Source of the DNA: Granulicella arctica
GTDB lineage: Bacteria > Acidobacteriota > Terriglobia > Terriglobales > Acidobacteriaceae
DNA: 64,000 nt
Reading direction: 5' to 3'
NCBI RefSeq assembly: GCF_013410065.1
Contig: NZ_JACCCW010000001.1
Coordinates: 558,001 to 622,000 of the forward strand
This document shows, one piece after another, positions 9,257-17,586 of the stretch. The notes beneath the pieces were generated by a model. The model ran no database searches. It had not been told where the DNA came from and saw nothing but the letters and a program-made list of their open reading frames with translations. A program made the translations under genes and the position numbers. Position 1 is the first letter of the stretch; the number at the start of each line of letters is the position of its first letter.

Positions 9257-9550
9257 ATGAAATGATGATATCTATTCGCAGGTCTCGCACAATGAATAAA
9301 ATTTCTCATCAATTTAGTAATCATCTGTATCCGCGTCTCGATATTCGACGCCACCAACACCTTCTCTACGTCGTTAATCGAAGTAACTCGCCGCGCTTCT
9401 CGGCGAGCTGTAACTCTTTGCGGTCAGCCTCAGCTCGAGTCTTCCGTGCAAGAGCGTCGTTGTAAGACATCGGATGGCTGAGTAGGTTCTGCGCGGGCGT
9501 CCAATTTGACTACTTTTACTCCCTCCCGACTCGCCTGAGAGAGGTGCGGG
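9257..9550 (-). pseudogene. Phage terminase small-subunit (Nu1-like) remnant
   Basis: Three minus-strand pieces in different frames match the usual pattern of phage terminase small subunits: a short KVVKLDARAE piece (about 9500-9545), then a Glu/Lys/Arg-rich helix with NDALARKTRAEADRKELQL (about 9400-9470), then VEKVLVASNIETRIQMI (about 9310-9370). Frameshifts separate them. The 5' end overlaps the decayed brnT frame on the other strand. I infer a broken DNA-packaging gene left from a prophage; the HNH gene upstream fits, since HNH nucleases commonly adjoin terminase genes. Confidence 0.5.
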
Positions 9551-9684
9551 TCAGGGCGCTTGGCTTTTTGGATGGCAGGCTTCATGCGCTCGTCTTCACC
9601 ACGCGTGGCGAGGACATGCGGGTTATCAGCTTTCGGAAGGCCAATCGCACGGAGGTGAGGAGATATGAAAAGGTCCATGGCTAG
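9466..9684 (+). pseudogene. brnT: BrnT-type toxin, degraded 5' end
   Basis: The frame ending at TAG 9682-9684 contains an intact BrnT C terminus: ALGFLDGRLHALVFTTRG, then RVISFRKANRTEVRRYEK. BrnT is a RelE-like ribonuclease toxin of about 90 aa. Here the N-terminal third is not recognisable, no start codon fits and an in-frame TAA lies at 9463-9465. The frame overlaps brnA by 20 nt, as in functional brnTA operons. The toxin is very likely inactive. Confidence 0.65.
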
Positions 9685-9961
9685 CACTCCAGATCGTGAA
9701 AACCCTGAATGGACGGAAGAGCGGATCAGGAACGCAGTGCCATTTGCCGCTCTTCCGGAGTCCATACGGAAGGTCATCACGGTGAATCGCGGGCGAGGCC
9801 CTCAGAAGGCTCCGAAGAAGGTGCCCGTCTCGATTCGCCTGTCTCCAGAGGTCGCCGAAGGGCTGCGCGCTACTGGAGATGGGTGGCAGGCGAGAGCGGA
9901 TGAAGCCTTGAGGAATTGGCTGGAAAAGGAAAAGAGGCGGACGAAGAAACGTCGCGCTTAG
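9665..9961 (+). CDS. brnA: BrnA-type antitoxin
   Basis: 98-aa protein matching BrnA: an N-terminal toxin-binding region (NPEWTEERIRNAVPF) and a C-terminal ribbon-helix-helix DNA-binding domain (VPVSIRLSPEVAEGLRATG followed by GWQARADEALRNWL). BrnA neutralises BrnT and represses the operon. ATG 9665 lies inside the end of the toxin frame, after a GGTGAGG site. The partner toxin is damaged, so this antitoxin may be an orphan kept as a repressor or against related toxins. Confidence 0.8.
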   Translation: MKRSMASTPDRENPEWTEERIRNAVPFAALPESIRKVITVNRGRGPQKAPKKVPVSIRLSPEVAEGLRATGDGWQARADEALRNWLEKEKRRTKKRRA

Positions 9962-10331
9962 ACGGTACGACTTTCCTTGGCGTATGGGCGTCTCTGTGAC
10001 ACTGCCAGCAATCCCACTCTAGATTGTTGAGGCTGTCATCTCGCTTGCCACCACCCAGGCCGCGAGTGCCGTTCTTATGGTGAGCATGGCCTGCTGGTCT
10101 CACGACCTGGCCGTAGTCCTCGTTGTATTCGTCGTGCAACGGTGCTAGCCGGTTACATCTTTGATTATGTCTGACTCGCTCACATCTGCCTCCAGCTCGG
10201 TCGTGTGTCTCTTGGCGGCGTTGTTGCCAGGCTGCATTGCCGAAGCACACCTCACGATTGCCACGCAGGACGATTCCTGTGTTACGAGACTTGCTCCTGA
10301 TTCTCTGAATGTACGGCAGATGCCACCCCAT
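9870..10331 (-). CDS. HNH endonuclease (phage type)
   Basis: 153-aa protein with a Cys-rich HNH fold: C50 and C59, the central AHHKNGTRG with H84-H85, the DDSLNNLEW segment with N102-N103, and the closing CWQCHRDAH (C108, C111, H116). Phage HNH proteins of this type nick DNA during terminase-driven packaging. The last ~30 residues overlap the 3' end of brnA on the opposite strand and are Ser/Pro-rich, so the native C terminus may have been replaced. The minus-strand terminase remnant lies downstream. Catalytic residues look intact. Confidence 0.75.
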   Translation of the reverse strand: MGWHLPYIQRIRSKSRNTGIVLRGNREVCFGNAAWQQRRQETHDRAGGRCERVRHNQRCNRLAPLHDEYNEDYGQVVRPAGHAHHKNGTRGLGGGKRDDSLNNLEWDCWQCHRDAHTPRKVVPSKRDVSSSASFPFPANSSRLHPLSPATHLQ

Positions 10332-10362
10332 AGAAGAAATCAGGGCAGCTTAAGGATTCCTA

Positions 10363-10515
10363 TCGATGTTTCGCGGGTGGCCTGCTCGGCTTAACGCTCG
10401 GATAGTCCTTGTCTGCCCTTGATTGCTTTATGAGGCAGAATTGGATTTTCGGGCAAGACTCGGCGGCTATCGCACTATTTGGGGCAAGAGCCGCACCTCT
10501 CCCTCCGGACAATGG
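10363..10515 (-). other. Possible short ORF upstream of the HNH gene
   Basis: A minus-strand frame of about 50 codons can start at a TTG near 10515 and ends at TAG 10365-10363. It contains QSRADKDYPSV followed by a basic, proline-rich tail. It is too short for the main ORF set and I do not recognise it. It could be the tail of a phage gene. Confidence 0.2.
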
Positions 10516-10544
10516 CCGCCCTAAACAAGTTCCCGCGGAATTAT

Positions 10545-10994
10545 TTAGGGGGCGAAATGTTTTGCCATGTTTGGAGAGATGTTAACGTACGATATGGCGA
10601 TCTCTCCGCTTTGCCGTTTCTCAACGTCGATATACTCCTGATCTAAATAGGATCCGTTGCATGCTACAACTAATCTATTTGGACTCTCCCAATGCAAAGT
10701 CAAGCAAGTATTAGTGGCAGCAAAGACAACAGCATTACTGTAGTACGCATGTCTAAGCTTGGCTGGAGAGAGTAAGTGATTTCCGATGACCACGAAATAC
10801 GTCAAGCCGCCTAGGGCCTCTTGATCAGAGCGTTCCGCGAGGATGGCAACCTGTTTTGAGGAAGACCATTGCACCTGTTTGACCTCAAATTGACCATGAT
10901 CAAAATATCCGTGGAACAGACCATAGATACCCCACACTAGCAATATCGCCACCAAACACGCGATAGCCGCTAGGACCTTTGTATATCTTCTCAT
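10545..10994 (-). CDS. Small membrane-anchored protein, probable RHS immunity protein
   Basis: 149-aa protein with a basic N terminus and one transmembrane helix (about residues 7-27), then a soluble domain with no family I recognise. I choose ATG 10994 because it overlaps the RHS stop codon in an ATGA junction (10991-10994), a sign of translational coupling; a start at 11003 is also possible. A small gene directly after the variable tip of an RHS toxin is the standard place for the cognate immunity protein, which would bind and block the toxin tip. The membrane anchor suggests the toxin is met at or outside the inner membrane. Confidence 0.6.
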   Translation of the reverse strand: MRRYTKVLAAIACLVAILLVWGIYGLFHGYFDHGQFEVKQVQWSSSKQVAILAERSDQEALGGLTYFVVIGNHLLSPAKLRHAYYSNAVVFAATNTCLTLHWESPNRLVVACNGSYLDQEYIDVEKRQSGEIAISYVNISPNMAKHFAP

Positions 10995-13900
10995 TCGTGG
11001 CACCCTGCAGCTCTCATGGCCTGCCCTATCCGTATCCCTGCATTATCAGACGGAGTATCGAAGCCTGTTGCAAGCGTCCCGTTGAAGTTTGGATTCCCGC
11101 TCAAAGTTTGTGCGAGTCCAGCGGCAAACTGACAGAACCCTGCGCCGAATGGGCAGGTAATACCGAAGCTTATATTTCCCGCAGCAACGTCAATTGGATT
11201 TTGAGGGCTATGACCTGGTAGGTTCTTGATGTCGTTCGGTCCCCCAGTGCCGACCGCAGCAGCATAGGCTGTAAGGCTACCAAATGGTCCTGCCGAATTC
11301 AGAATGTAGCTTTGGGCTGTCGCAATCTGCTGATTTGCATTAACACCTGCCGCAGCCAAAGTTGAATTGGCACAAGGATTTTTACCTGGAGCAGAGCCGC
11401 CAACTACAATCGGCGGCGTCTGATACGGCGCAATTGGTATTGGCGAGATAACACATATTAAGCACTCCACTGGAGTGACAGGCGAACCTATGGGGGACGG
11501 GGAGGGATCGTTGGAACAAGCATCAACAGGACAAGAAGGATCCACTGGCACCGTTGGATCTTCCGGTGGGCCTGGTGGCGGAAGAAGACCGCCACCGCCG
11601 CCGCCACCACCACCGTCGCAATCTTCGTTGGCATGCACTCCAGTCGAACGCGAGGCATTGCTTATACATGGATCGCTGCCATCATCTAATCCGCTAGGGT
11701 CGGTAGCGCTCAGTGGCCTGTTCATGGCGTAGGTGTAGCGATTGAAGCTTTGGGGATTGTTTGGGTGGTAGCTACCGTCGTAGGGGTCGGGGCTCATCCA
11801 GCGGCCTTGAGCTGGGGAGTATTGGCGGAACTGGGCGTGGTCGGTGTTGGAGGTGGAGTCGTAGTCGAGCAGGGCGAAGTGACGATTGTCCTGATCGGCA
11901 GAGCTGTATAAGACGTCCGCGGAGTAGCCATCGCCGAAGGGCTGGGATGTGTCTTGTTCTGCGTTTTGCCCTAGATAGTTTGTCCGCATCCGTTCAGTTC
12001 CCAGAACGTCCTGATGCTCGAAGAAGGTTTGTCCGTTGACGTTTCGATACGCGATTGGCGTGCCGTCCCAGTAGATGCGTCCCTCGTCGCCAGCATCGTT
12101 CGCGAGCACGTTCCATCGCGAGATGCGCTTCCCGGCAGGGTCGAAGAGATACTCAAAGGTCGTCGTGGCAGTTTGCTCTCGTGCACGATTGTTCATCGCA
12201 TCGTAGACATACTGCGCCGTGCTTCCGTTATCGACATTGATGAGATTGCCTTCGGCATCGTACTGGTAGCTATGTAGGCCATCATTGGTCATATTACCCG
12301 CTGCATCGTAGGCAAAGCCGCTGGTAGTGATTCTGTTGCTCGTGGAATCGAAGGTGACACTGGGGGAGGGACCGCTGCCCTGAGTCACCGCCTGCGACCA
12401 GCGGTTTCCGTAGCGGTCGTAGCTATAGGTGAAGTTGTTTTGAGTTGTGCTGTTGATGCGTGTCGCGGAGGTGAGTCGATTGAACTCGTCGTAACCGAAG
12501 GAACGGCTTGCTACCTGAGTCGTGTCATCCATGTATGTAACCCGTACGCCGGAACGATACGCATCGGTCCCAAACATTTGCGTGCCGCAGTTGAATGCAG
12601 CGGCACCAGCGCAGACCCACTGGGCAAAGAGTCTTCCTGAGGAATCATAATCTTTATAGATGTTGAGTCCGTTGCCGAGTGTGTAACTGATCGGCCCGTT
12701 GGGGCCATTGAGCACGTTGGAGACAAGTTTTGGAGCGTTATACACGTCTGTATAGCTCTGGTTGGTGATCGATGTGACCTCGCCTGCCAGCGACCGGCCA
12801 TAGGCGATAGACCCACTGGCTCCGTCAAACGCGGTTGTGAGGTTTCCTGCCAAGTCATAAGAAAAGCTCAAGCTGGGACGTACTGCTTGCGAGCTTGTCC
12901 CACAGATCGACGGCGCACATTGCCACATGGTGGTCACGTGCCCTATGAGATCGTAGCTAAAAAGGTCGCTCGTAAGAAGTGTGCCCGAACTGGACGACGT
13001 TGCAGCAACACCGAGGTTGCCTTTGAGATTGGTCGTGGTCTCAGCAGACCAGGACACGAAGGGGTTGCTGTCGTAATAGAAGTTCTTGTTCGGCGTACCG
13101 TCGTTGTAGGTGACGGTAACGACGCGGCCAAGGGAATCATATTGGGTCGTGGTTGTTGTCAGCGTACTCGTGCTGGCTTGGTTTGCTTTAGGGCGGGTGC
13201 GGGTAACAACAAGGCCGATGCTGTTATAGGCGTAGCTGTAGCTGGTCGTGCCTCGCTCTGGCTCACTTGTAGAAATTGTCCGCCCTGCTGCATCCGTTTG
13301 GAAGGTTCTCGTTTGTGCTCCCTGCGTGATGGTCGTGGTGTGGTTGGCGAGATTGTAGGAGTAGCTCGTCAGGAAGCCTGTTCCGGCAATCTCCATTCCG
13401 CAAGCAACGGGAGAGCCTGAACCCGGCATCGAGGCATTCGAGGATATCTCGCAAATCCCGGAGATCCTCCCCAGCATGTCATACTGCGTAATTCGCTGGA
13501 CACCATTCATATCGGTCTTCTTCACGGCTCTTCCGTTGTGTAGGTAAGAGATTGTTCCATCGGGATTGGTGCTGCTGGTCATTCGCCCAAGTGCATCATA
13601 GGTATAGCTGGTTCCATTGCCGGAACACTGCTTCACTGTACCCCAGCCATTTCCCTGGTAGCGTACAGGTTGAAACTGAAGTAGCCCCACTGCGTTGTAG
13701 CAAGAATCGACTTGATACCAGGGATTGCTGGACTGTCCATTGGCGACGGCGACACGGCTCGTCCGGCCATAGCCATCAACCATAGTCTCAGTGTCCATGG
13801 TTGAGCCATTCCCCATGGGCTGGAGGACTCCGACCTGAGTTGTTCCTTCATAGTTGTATTCGACTTCACCGCCGTTGGGCAGCGTGACGGTAACCGGTTT

Positions 13901-14392
13901 GAGGAGACGATTGTACTGCGTGACTTGCGCCGTCTGACCGGAGTTCATGCCCGTTGCCGAGAGGATGGCTCCAGACTGAGAATCGTAGCTTGCTGAGGTC
14001 GCCAGTGAGACTCCGCTTGAGGGTGTGGGGAGTGTGGTGCTGGTAGCGAAGGTCTGGGTCGAGTCATAGCTGAACGCCGTTGTCCCATTCGGTGTGGTCG
14101 TCGCAATAGGGACGCCCGTATCGTAGTATGTGGTTGTCGTGTTCAGATAGGTCGCTCCAGCAGACACGTGAGCGGACGTTTGATTGCCTCGCGTTCCGGA
14201 CACGGCACTGTGTTGTGGGATACCTGATGTCGCAGTAGGAGTGGTTTCGTCATAGCCATAGTACGAATAGGCGACGGCAGTCCCAGAACCGTCTTCGGTC
14301 GTGGACGCCGTGAGTTCTTCCAGAGCGTTGTAGGTGTTATGAACAGACTCCAACGCCGTGCTACCGCTCGATTGAGTCGATGAGGTCAACAT
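10991..14392 (-). CDS. RHS-repeat polymorphic toxin, main part with C-terminal toxin tip
   Basis: 1133-aa RHS/YD-repeat protein. Many YD repeats build the encapsulating shell (about 1-750). The RHS core ends with QYSPAQGRWMSPDPYDG and TDPSG (898). A poly-Gly/Pro-rich linker (about 928-1000) leads to a tip of about 130 residues. The tip contains TGGPNDIKNLPG, AGNISFG and a closing SDNAGIRIGQAMRAAG, resembling from memory the polymorphic toxin type 44 group. The open frame extends upstream to 14677, where an in-frame TAA separates it from the N-terminal part (14678-15778), so ATG 14392 may not be the native start. A small coupled gene follows (probable immunity). Confidence 0.85.
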   Translation of the reverse strand: MLTSSTQSSGSTALESVHNTYNALEELTASTTEDGSGTAVAYSYYGYDETTPTATSGIPQHSAVSGTRGNQTSAHVSAGATYLNTTTTYYDTGVPIATTTPNGTTAFSYDSTQTFATSTTLPTPSSGVSLATSASYDSQSGAILSATGMNSGQTAQVTQYNRLLKPVTVTLPNGGEVEYNYEGTTQVGVLQPMGNGSTMDTETMVDGYGRTSRVAVANGQSSNPWYQVDSCYNAVGLLQFQPVRYQGNGWGTVKQCSGNGTSYTYDALGRMTSSTNPDGTISYLHNGRAVKKTDMNGVQRITQYDMLGRISGICEISSNASMPGSGSPVACGMEIAGTGFLTSYSYNLANHTTTITQGAQTRTFQTDAAGRTISTSEPERGTTSYSYAYNSIGLVVTRTRPKANQASTSTLTTTTTQYDSLGRVVTVTYNDGTPNKNFYYDSNPFVSWSAETTTNLKGNLGVAATSSSSGTLLTSDLFSYDLIGHVTTMWQCAPSICGTSSQAVRPSLSFSYDLAGNLTTAFDGASGSIAYGRSLAGEVTSITNQSYTDVYNAPKLVSNVLNGPNGPISYTLGNGLNIYKDYDSSGRLFAQWVCAGAAAFNCGTQMFGTDAYRSGVRVTYMDDTTQVASRSFGYDEFNRLTSATRINSTTQNNFTYSYDRYGNRWSQAVTQGSGPSPSVTFDSTSNRITTSGFAYDAAGNMTNDGLHSYQYDAEGNLINVDNGSTAQYVYDAMNNRAREQTATTTFEYLFDPAGKRISRWNVLANDAGDEGRIYWDGTPIAYRNVNGQTFFEHQDVLGTERMRTNYLGQNAEQDTSQPFGDGYSADVLYSSADQDNRHFALLDYDSTSNTDHAQFRQYSPAQGRWMSPDPYDGSYHPNNPQSFNRYTYAMNRPLSATDPSGLDDGSDPCISNASRSTGVHANEDCDGGGGGGGGGLLPPPGPPEDPTVPVDPSCPVDACSNDPSPSPIGSPVTPVECLICVISPIPIAPYQTPPIVVGGSAPGKNPCANSTLAAAGVNANQQIATAQSYILNSAGPFGSLTAYAAAVGTGGPNDIKNLPGHSPQNPIDVAAGNISFGITCPFGAGFCQFAAGLAQTLSGNPNFNGTLATGFDTPSDNAGIRIGQAMRAAGCHE

Positions 14393-14677
14393 CCCCGATG
14401 CATCGTAGACGTTCGTGGTTCCGAACTGTGTGCCGCCGTTGTAGCTAGAGAGCCCAGACGTTTGAGCGATGGGCAGGGTGATTGCCGCACCATCACAGTT
14501 CGGCGTCGCTCCGTTGTAGCAGGTGTACTGCTCGAACAGCGTTGTTCCTTCTACTGCTCCTTGATAGACCTGACGATGGGTCTCATTGAAGAAGTCTCCG
14601 ACGATCGTGAACTTATAGATCGATTGATTCCCGGATTCGTCCTGTAGGGTCGTGCTCGTTGCGTTACTGTTGATCGG

Positions 14678-15778
14678 TTATAGGTTATAGGTTCTGGTGC
14701 CGTCGGTCGTGGTGCGCGTCAGGCTTCCGACAGTGCCATCCGCATTGATACCGGCACCACTGCAACCATTTGTATACGAGTAGCTGATCGTCCCGCCCGT
14801 GGGCAGCGTGACCGATGCCAGCCTGCCCGTAACCGCTCCACTTACTCCGGGTGTTGCCTCATACGTGAAGCTATAGATGCTTCCATCTGCGAGAGTAATC
14901 TTATCTGTCAGAGCAACACTCGCCGCGCCATACTCGGAGATTCCAGAGCACTGAAAGTTACTCTGCACCGTGTAAGTCTTGTAAGACAAGGTAGCGGATG
15001 CCGTAGTAACGCTATCCGATTGAAGCGCAATGGGATAGGTCAAGGTCACATTGCTTGGAGCCGCTCCTAACACCGTCAATGCCGGAGTTCCAAGGGTATC
15101 CGTATAGACTCCAGCTGCACTTACAGACACTTGGTTTCCGTTGGTGTCGGTGATCGATGATCCAACGGAAGAGGGCGCTGTTGGCACGACCATTGATGCT
15201 CCATTACGAGTCTTGATCGTCTGTGTTGCACTCGGGGAGGCCCCGCGAGTTGCTATAAGGGTCGTGCCCGAGCCATCTGTCGCCACGGCAGTAAACGTAG
15301 ATGTCGAGGTATCGCATCCCGTCGGATCGTATTCAAGCTGACCGCTGAACGAATGACTCACACCCAGAGAGTCGTGATATACCCACGTGTCGTAGACATA
15401 GTAACTACCTTGTTTTGGGGGAGGCCAATCACACACATAGGTATGAGTCGAATAGGAGACATATCCGGTCATCACCACGGTCTGGGCTAGCCATCCAAAA
15501 TTTTGCACGGGTTGCCAGGTCGCCACCCCCGAAACCGACACCGGTTGCCAGATCAAACTGTCATAAACGAGATCGTAACCGAACGGTATCCCTCGACCTG
15601 CCTTATGAAAGACAGGAATATCCAGGTGGGTATTGAGATTCCCCAAATTGATCGAGTCAAAGCCTCGCGAGTCGAACGAACCGAAGGCATATAACCCAGT
15701 TCCGAGGTTTTGAGCCGCCACGATGGAACTAAGGCTCAGGCTAAGCACGAGGGCGCAAACCAGACGAACGAGACGCAT
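14678..15778 (-). CDS. RHS protein, N-terminal part (ends at an in-frame TAA)
   Basis: 366 aa with a signal peptide (residues 1-22), then the N-terminal region typical of acidobacterial RHS proteins. ATG 15778 follows a GAGG site. TAA at 14680-14678 is in the same frame as the downstream RHS ORF (15778 minus 14392 is a multiple of 3), and the 95 codons between the TAA and the downstream ATG stay open and look like RHS sequence. Without the stop the protein would be 1595 aa. This is therefore one gene with a nonsense codon, a read-through site or a sequencing error. Confidence 0.8.
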   Translation of the reverse strand: MRLVRLVCALVLSLSLSSIVAAQNLGTGLYAFGSFDSRGFDSINLGNLNTHLDIPVFHKAGRGIPFGYDLVYDSLIWQPVSVSGVATWQPVQNFGWLAQTVVMTGYVSYSTHTYVCDWPPPKQGSYYVYDTWVYHDSLGVSHSFSGQLEYDPTGCDTSTSTFTAVATDGSGTTLIATRGASPSATQTIKTRNGASMVVPTAPSSVGSSITDTNGNQVSVSAAGVYTDTLGTPALTVLGAAPSNVTLTYPIALQSDSVTTASATLSYKTYTVQSNFQCSGISEYGAASVALTDKITLADGSIYSFTYEATPGVSGAVTGRLASVTLPTGGTISYSYTNGCSGAGINADGTVGSLTRTTTDGTRTYNL

Positions 15779-15809
15779 GATGAAACCTCAGGCAGGCAAA
15801 AATCAAAAG

Positions 15810-16562
15810 TTACTCAATGGTGGCGTTGCTGATATCCAGCTTCAGTTCCAGTGAACGTTGAAGGTACCTCTCGATGTGAAAAGGCAGCATAACGCCAGAT
15901 ATCTGACGATAGTCGCTGAACAGTACCTTCACCTCAAGAGACTGAAGGTCGTCGTTGTCTGGGTGAACCGCATACTCCAGGCTCACCGGTAGAACCGTCT
16001 GCGGATCGAAGTAGACCTTCACGGTGCTTGCATCTTGTATCCGCTTCGTCGAGGCGCCATCACTGTCCTCCAGTGCTAGCCGATAGCTGATCTGATGGAG
16101 AGAAGCTCCATCTTTGGTTACCAGTCCGTCATCCGAAGAGGTCAACAGGGCGGGTAGTTCGGAGGCCGACTGCGTGAAGAGAATCGGTGCGAACCAAGGC
16201 ATCGAGACCAGGCAGTTCGGTCCCATCACGTTTGTGGTTGCCCCAGCAGCATCCGTTCGTTGGCACGTCTTGTAAGAGTCGGTCTTGGTTGCCGTCTCGG
16301 TTCGGCTCGCCTTGTTGAGACTGAGTTGGAAGCTGGACGAGCCGTCGGCATTGGCATCCAATGCGGCATTGCCGCTCTCCTGAAGAGAACCCGCCGTCCA
16401 CTCTGCCGTTCCACTCAGCTTCACCGAACGAATTGACTTCCCACCTAAAACCGTGGACTGTACTTGTCCCAGAAAGGCTGAGGGAGTGGGGGTCTGACTG
16501 TACGCGGTGGAAGCACCGACAAGAGGCACAAGAAGGCAAAGGACGGCAGAACAGAGACGCAT
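15810..16562 (-). CDS. Secreted protein preceding RHS (unknown, LolA-like pattern)
   Basis: 250-aa exported protein, 31 bp upstream of the RHS gene on the same strand, so an operon is likely. A signal peptide (1-23) is followed by a beta-rich domain with KVYFDPQTVLPVSLEY and SDYRQISGVMLPFHIERY. Those segments recall LolA/LppX-like outer-membrane lipoprotein-carrier folds; the resemblance is by eye only. I use ATG 16562, preceded by GGAG, rather than a TTG at 16583 that has no ribosome site. It may help export or anchor the RHS protein (inference). Confidence 0.75.
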   Translation of the reverse strand: MRLCSAVLCLLVPLVGASTAYSQTPTPSAFLGQVQSTVLGGKSIRSVKLSGTAEWTAGSLQESGNAALDANADGSSSFQLSLNKASRTETATKTDSYKTCQRTDAAGATTNVMGPNCLVSMPWFAPILFTQSASELPALLTSSDDGLVTKDGASLHQISYRLALEDSDGASTKRIQDASTVKVYFDPQTVLPVSLEYAVHPDNDDLQSLEVKVLFSDYRQISGVMLPFHIERYLQRSLELKLDISNATIE

Positions 16563-17586
16563 AGGACTCCAAAGGAACGACAAGGTAGCTGCACTAGATG
16601 TTGGGAAACTGACTGATGCTAGGCCGCCCTCAAAAACGTGTCAAATAAAGAATGATGGGGAAGAGATAGTAACCTTCATGGTTAATCAAACTAGAAGTAC
16701 CTTTTAATCCCATAGTTACCGTTGACGTTAGGCAGCCATGGCATCGAATAAAAATCCCTGATCTAACACCGGCACTACGCGGAACGGCTCGAACAAAGTC
16801 TCCTACACGTCATCTGGAGGATCTTCCGTAAGGGACTGAATCCTCGCATGAATATCTTCTGTATCGAAGTCTGCGGAAGCATCGATCACTCGCAGCATTC
16901 AAGTTGTCAATCTTCGCGGCAAAAGTATCCTAAATAGTACCGACGGCATCAAGCGCCTTGAAGATGTCATCAATGCTCACGTACAAAGCTCTACTCGGCA
17001 CTACAGCATTGCCCGCGCTCTTGGCCGTAGTGCCGCCGGCTAACTCTCAAGCTTTAATCAGCACTCGCGGAGGACTCAACAGCAGCGCCAAACCGCCAAG
17101 ACGGCGGCGAACTCCACCGCAACGCTAGACCTCAAGGTGTGGTGGTTATTGCTGGTAGCGCATTTGCTAGTGACGATGGACATGGCAGTGGACACCACTA
17201 AACGATATCTACAGAAATTGTCTGGAATTGGCAGGCTTTTAACATAAAAGGACGGCGCTGGTGGATCGCAAATTTAACTTAGTTTTCTGCTTAGTCTAGC
17301 CTCCGCGCTAGCAGTGGTTTCTACAGTTTCCACAAGTTACAGAATGCCGAAGCTGGACTATAAAATTCCGCATGCACTATGCACGAACCCTATGTATAGC
17401 GCATACGGCAGCAACACCTCTCGATTCGCCAGAAGAGATCGGGCAGAGCAGTGTATCCTTGGGATACTGGATGATCGAGGTAGTGGCAGTCCCAAACCGA
17501 TGACCGGATGGGACTGCCGCTTGCTTCCTTGAGAATTCCTTGAACGCAGTTAGACCTGCGACCTGTCCTAAGTTAAAAACGCTCTC
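16563..17586. other. 1-kb degenerate island region
   Basis: No intact gene. The minus strand at about 16804-17030 reads as fragments in two frames (a piece with LYVSIDDIFKALDAV, an in-frame TAG, then DTEDIHARIQSLTED), which looks like a decayed gene of unknown family. A perfect hairpin lies at 17485-17518. The rest shows nothing I can interpret. Confidence 0.45.
17485..17518. terminator. Hairpin downstream of the MACPF-like gene
   Basis: GGCAGTCCCA and TGGGACTGCC form a perfect 10-bp stem with a 14-nt loop, about 70 bp past the stop of the minus-strand gene at 17587. No T-run follows on either strand, so terminator function is uncertain. Confidence 0.4.

Noticed and set aside
11578..11620. 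Short CCG/CCA-rich tandem tract
   Set aside because: It encodes the poly-Gly linker of the RHS protein, so it is coding and not a separate repeat element.
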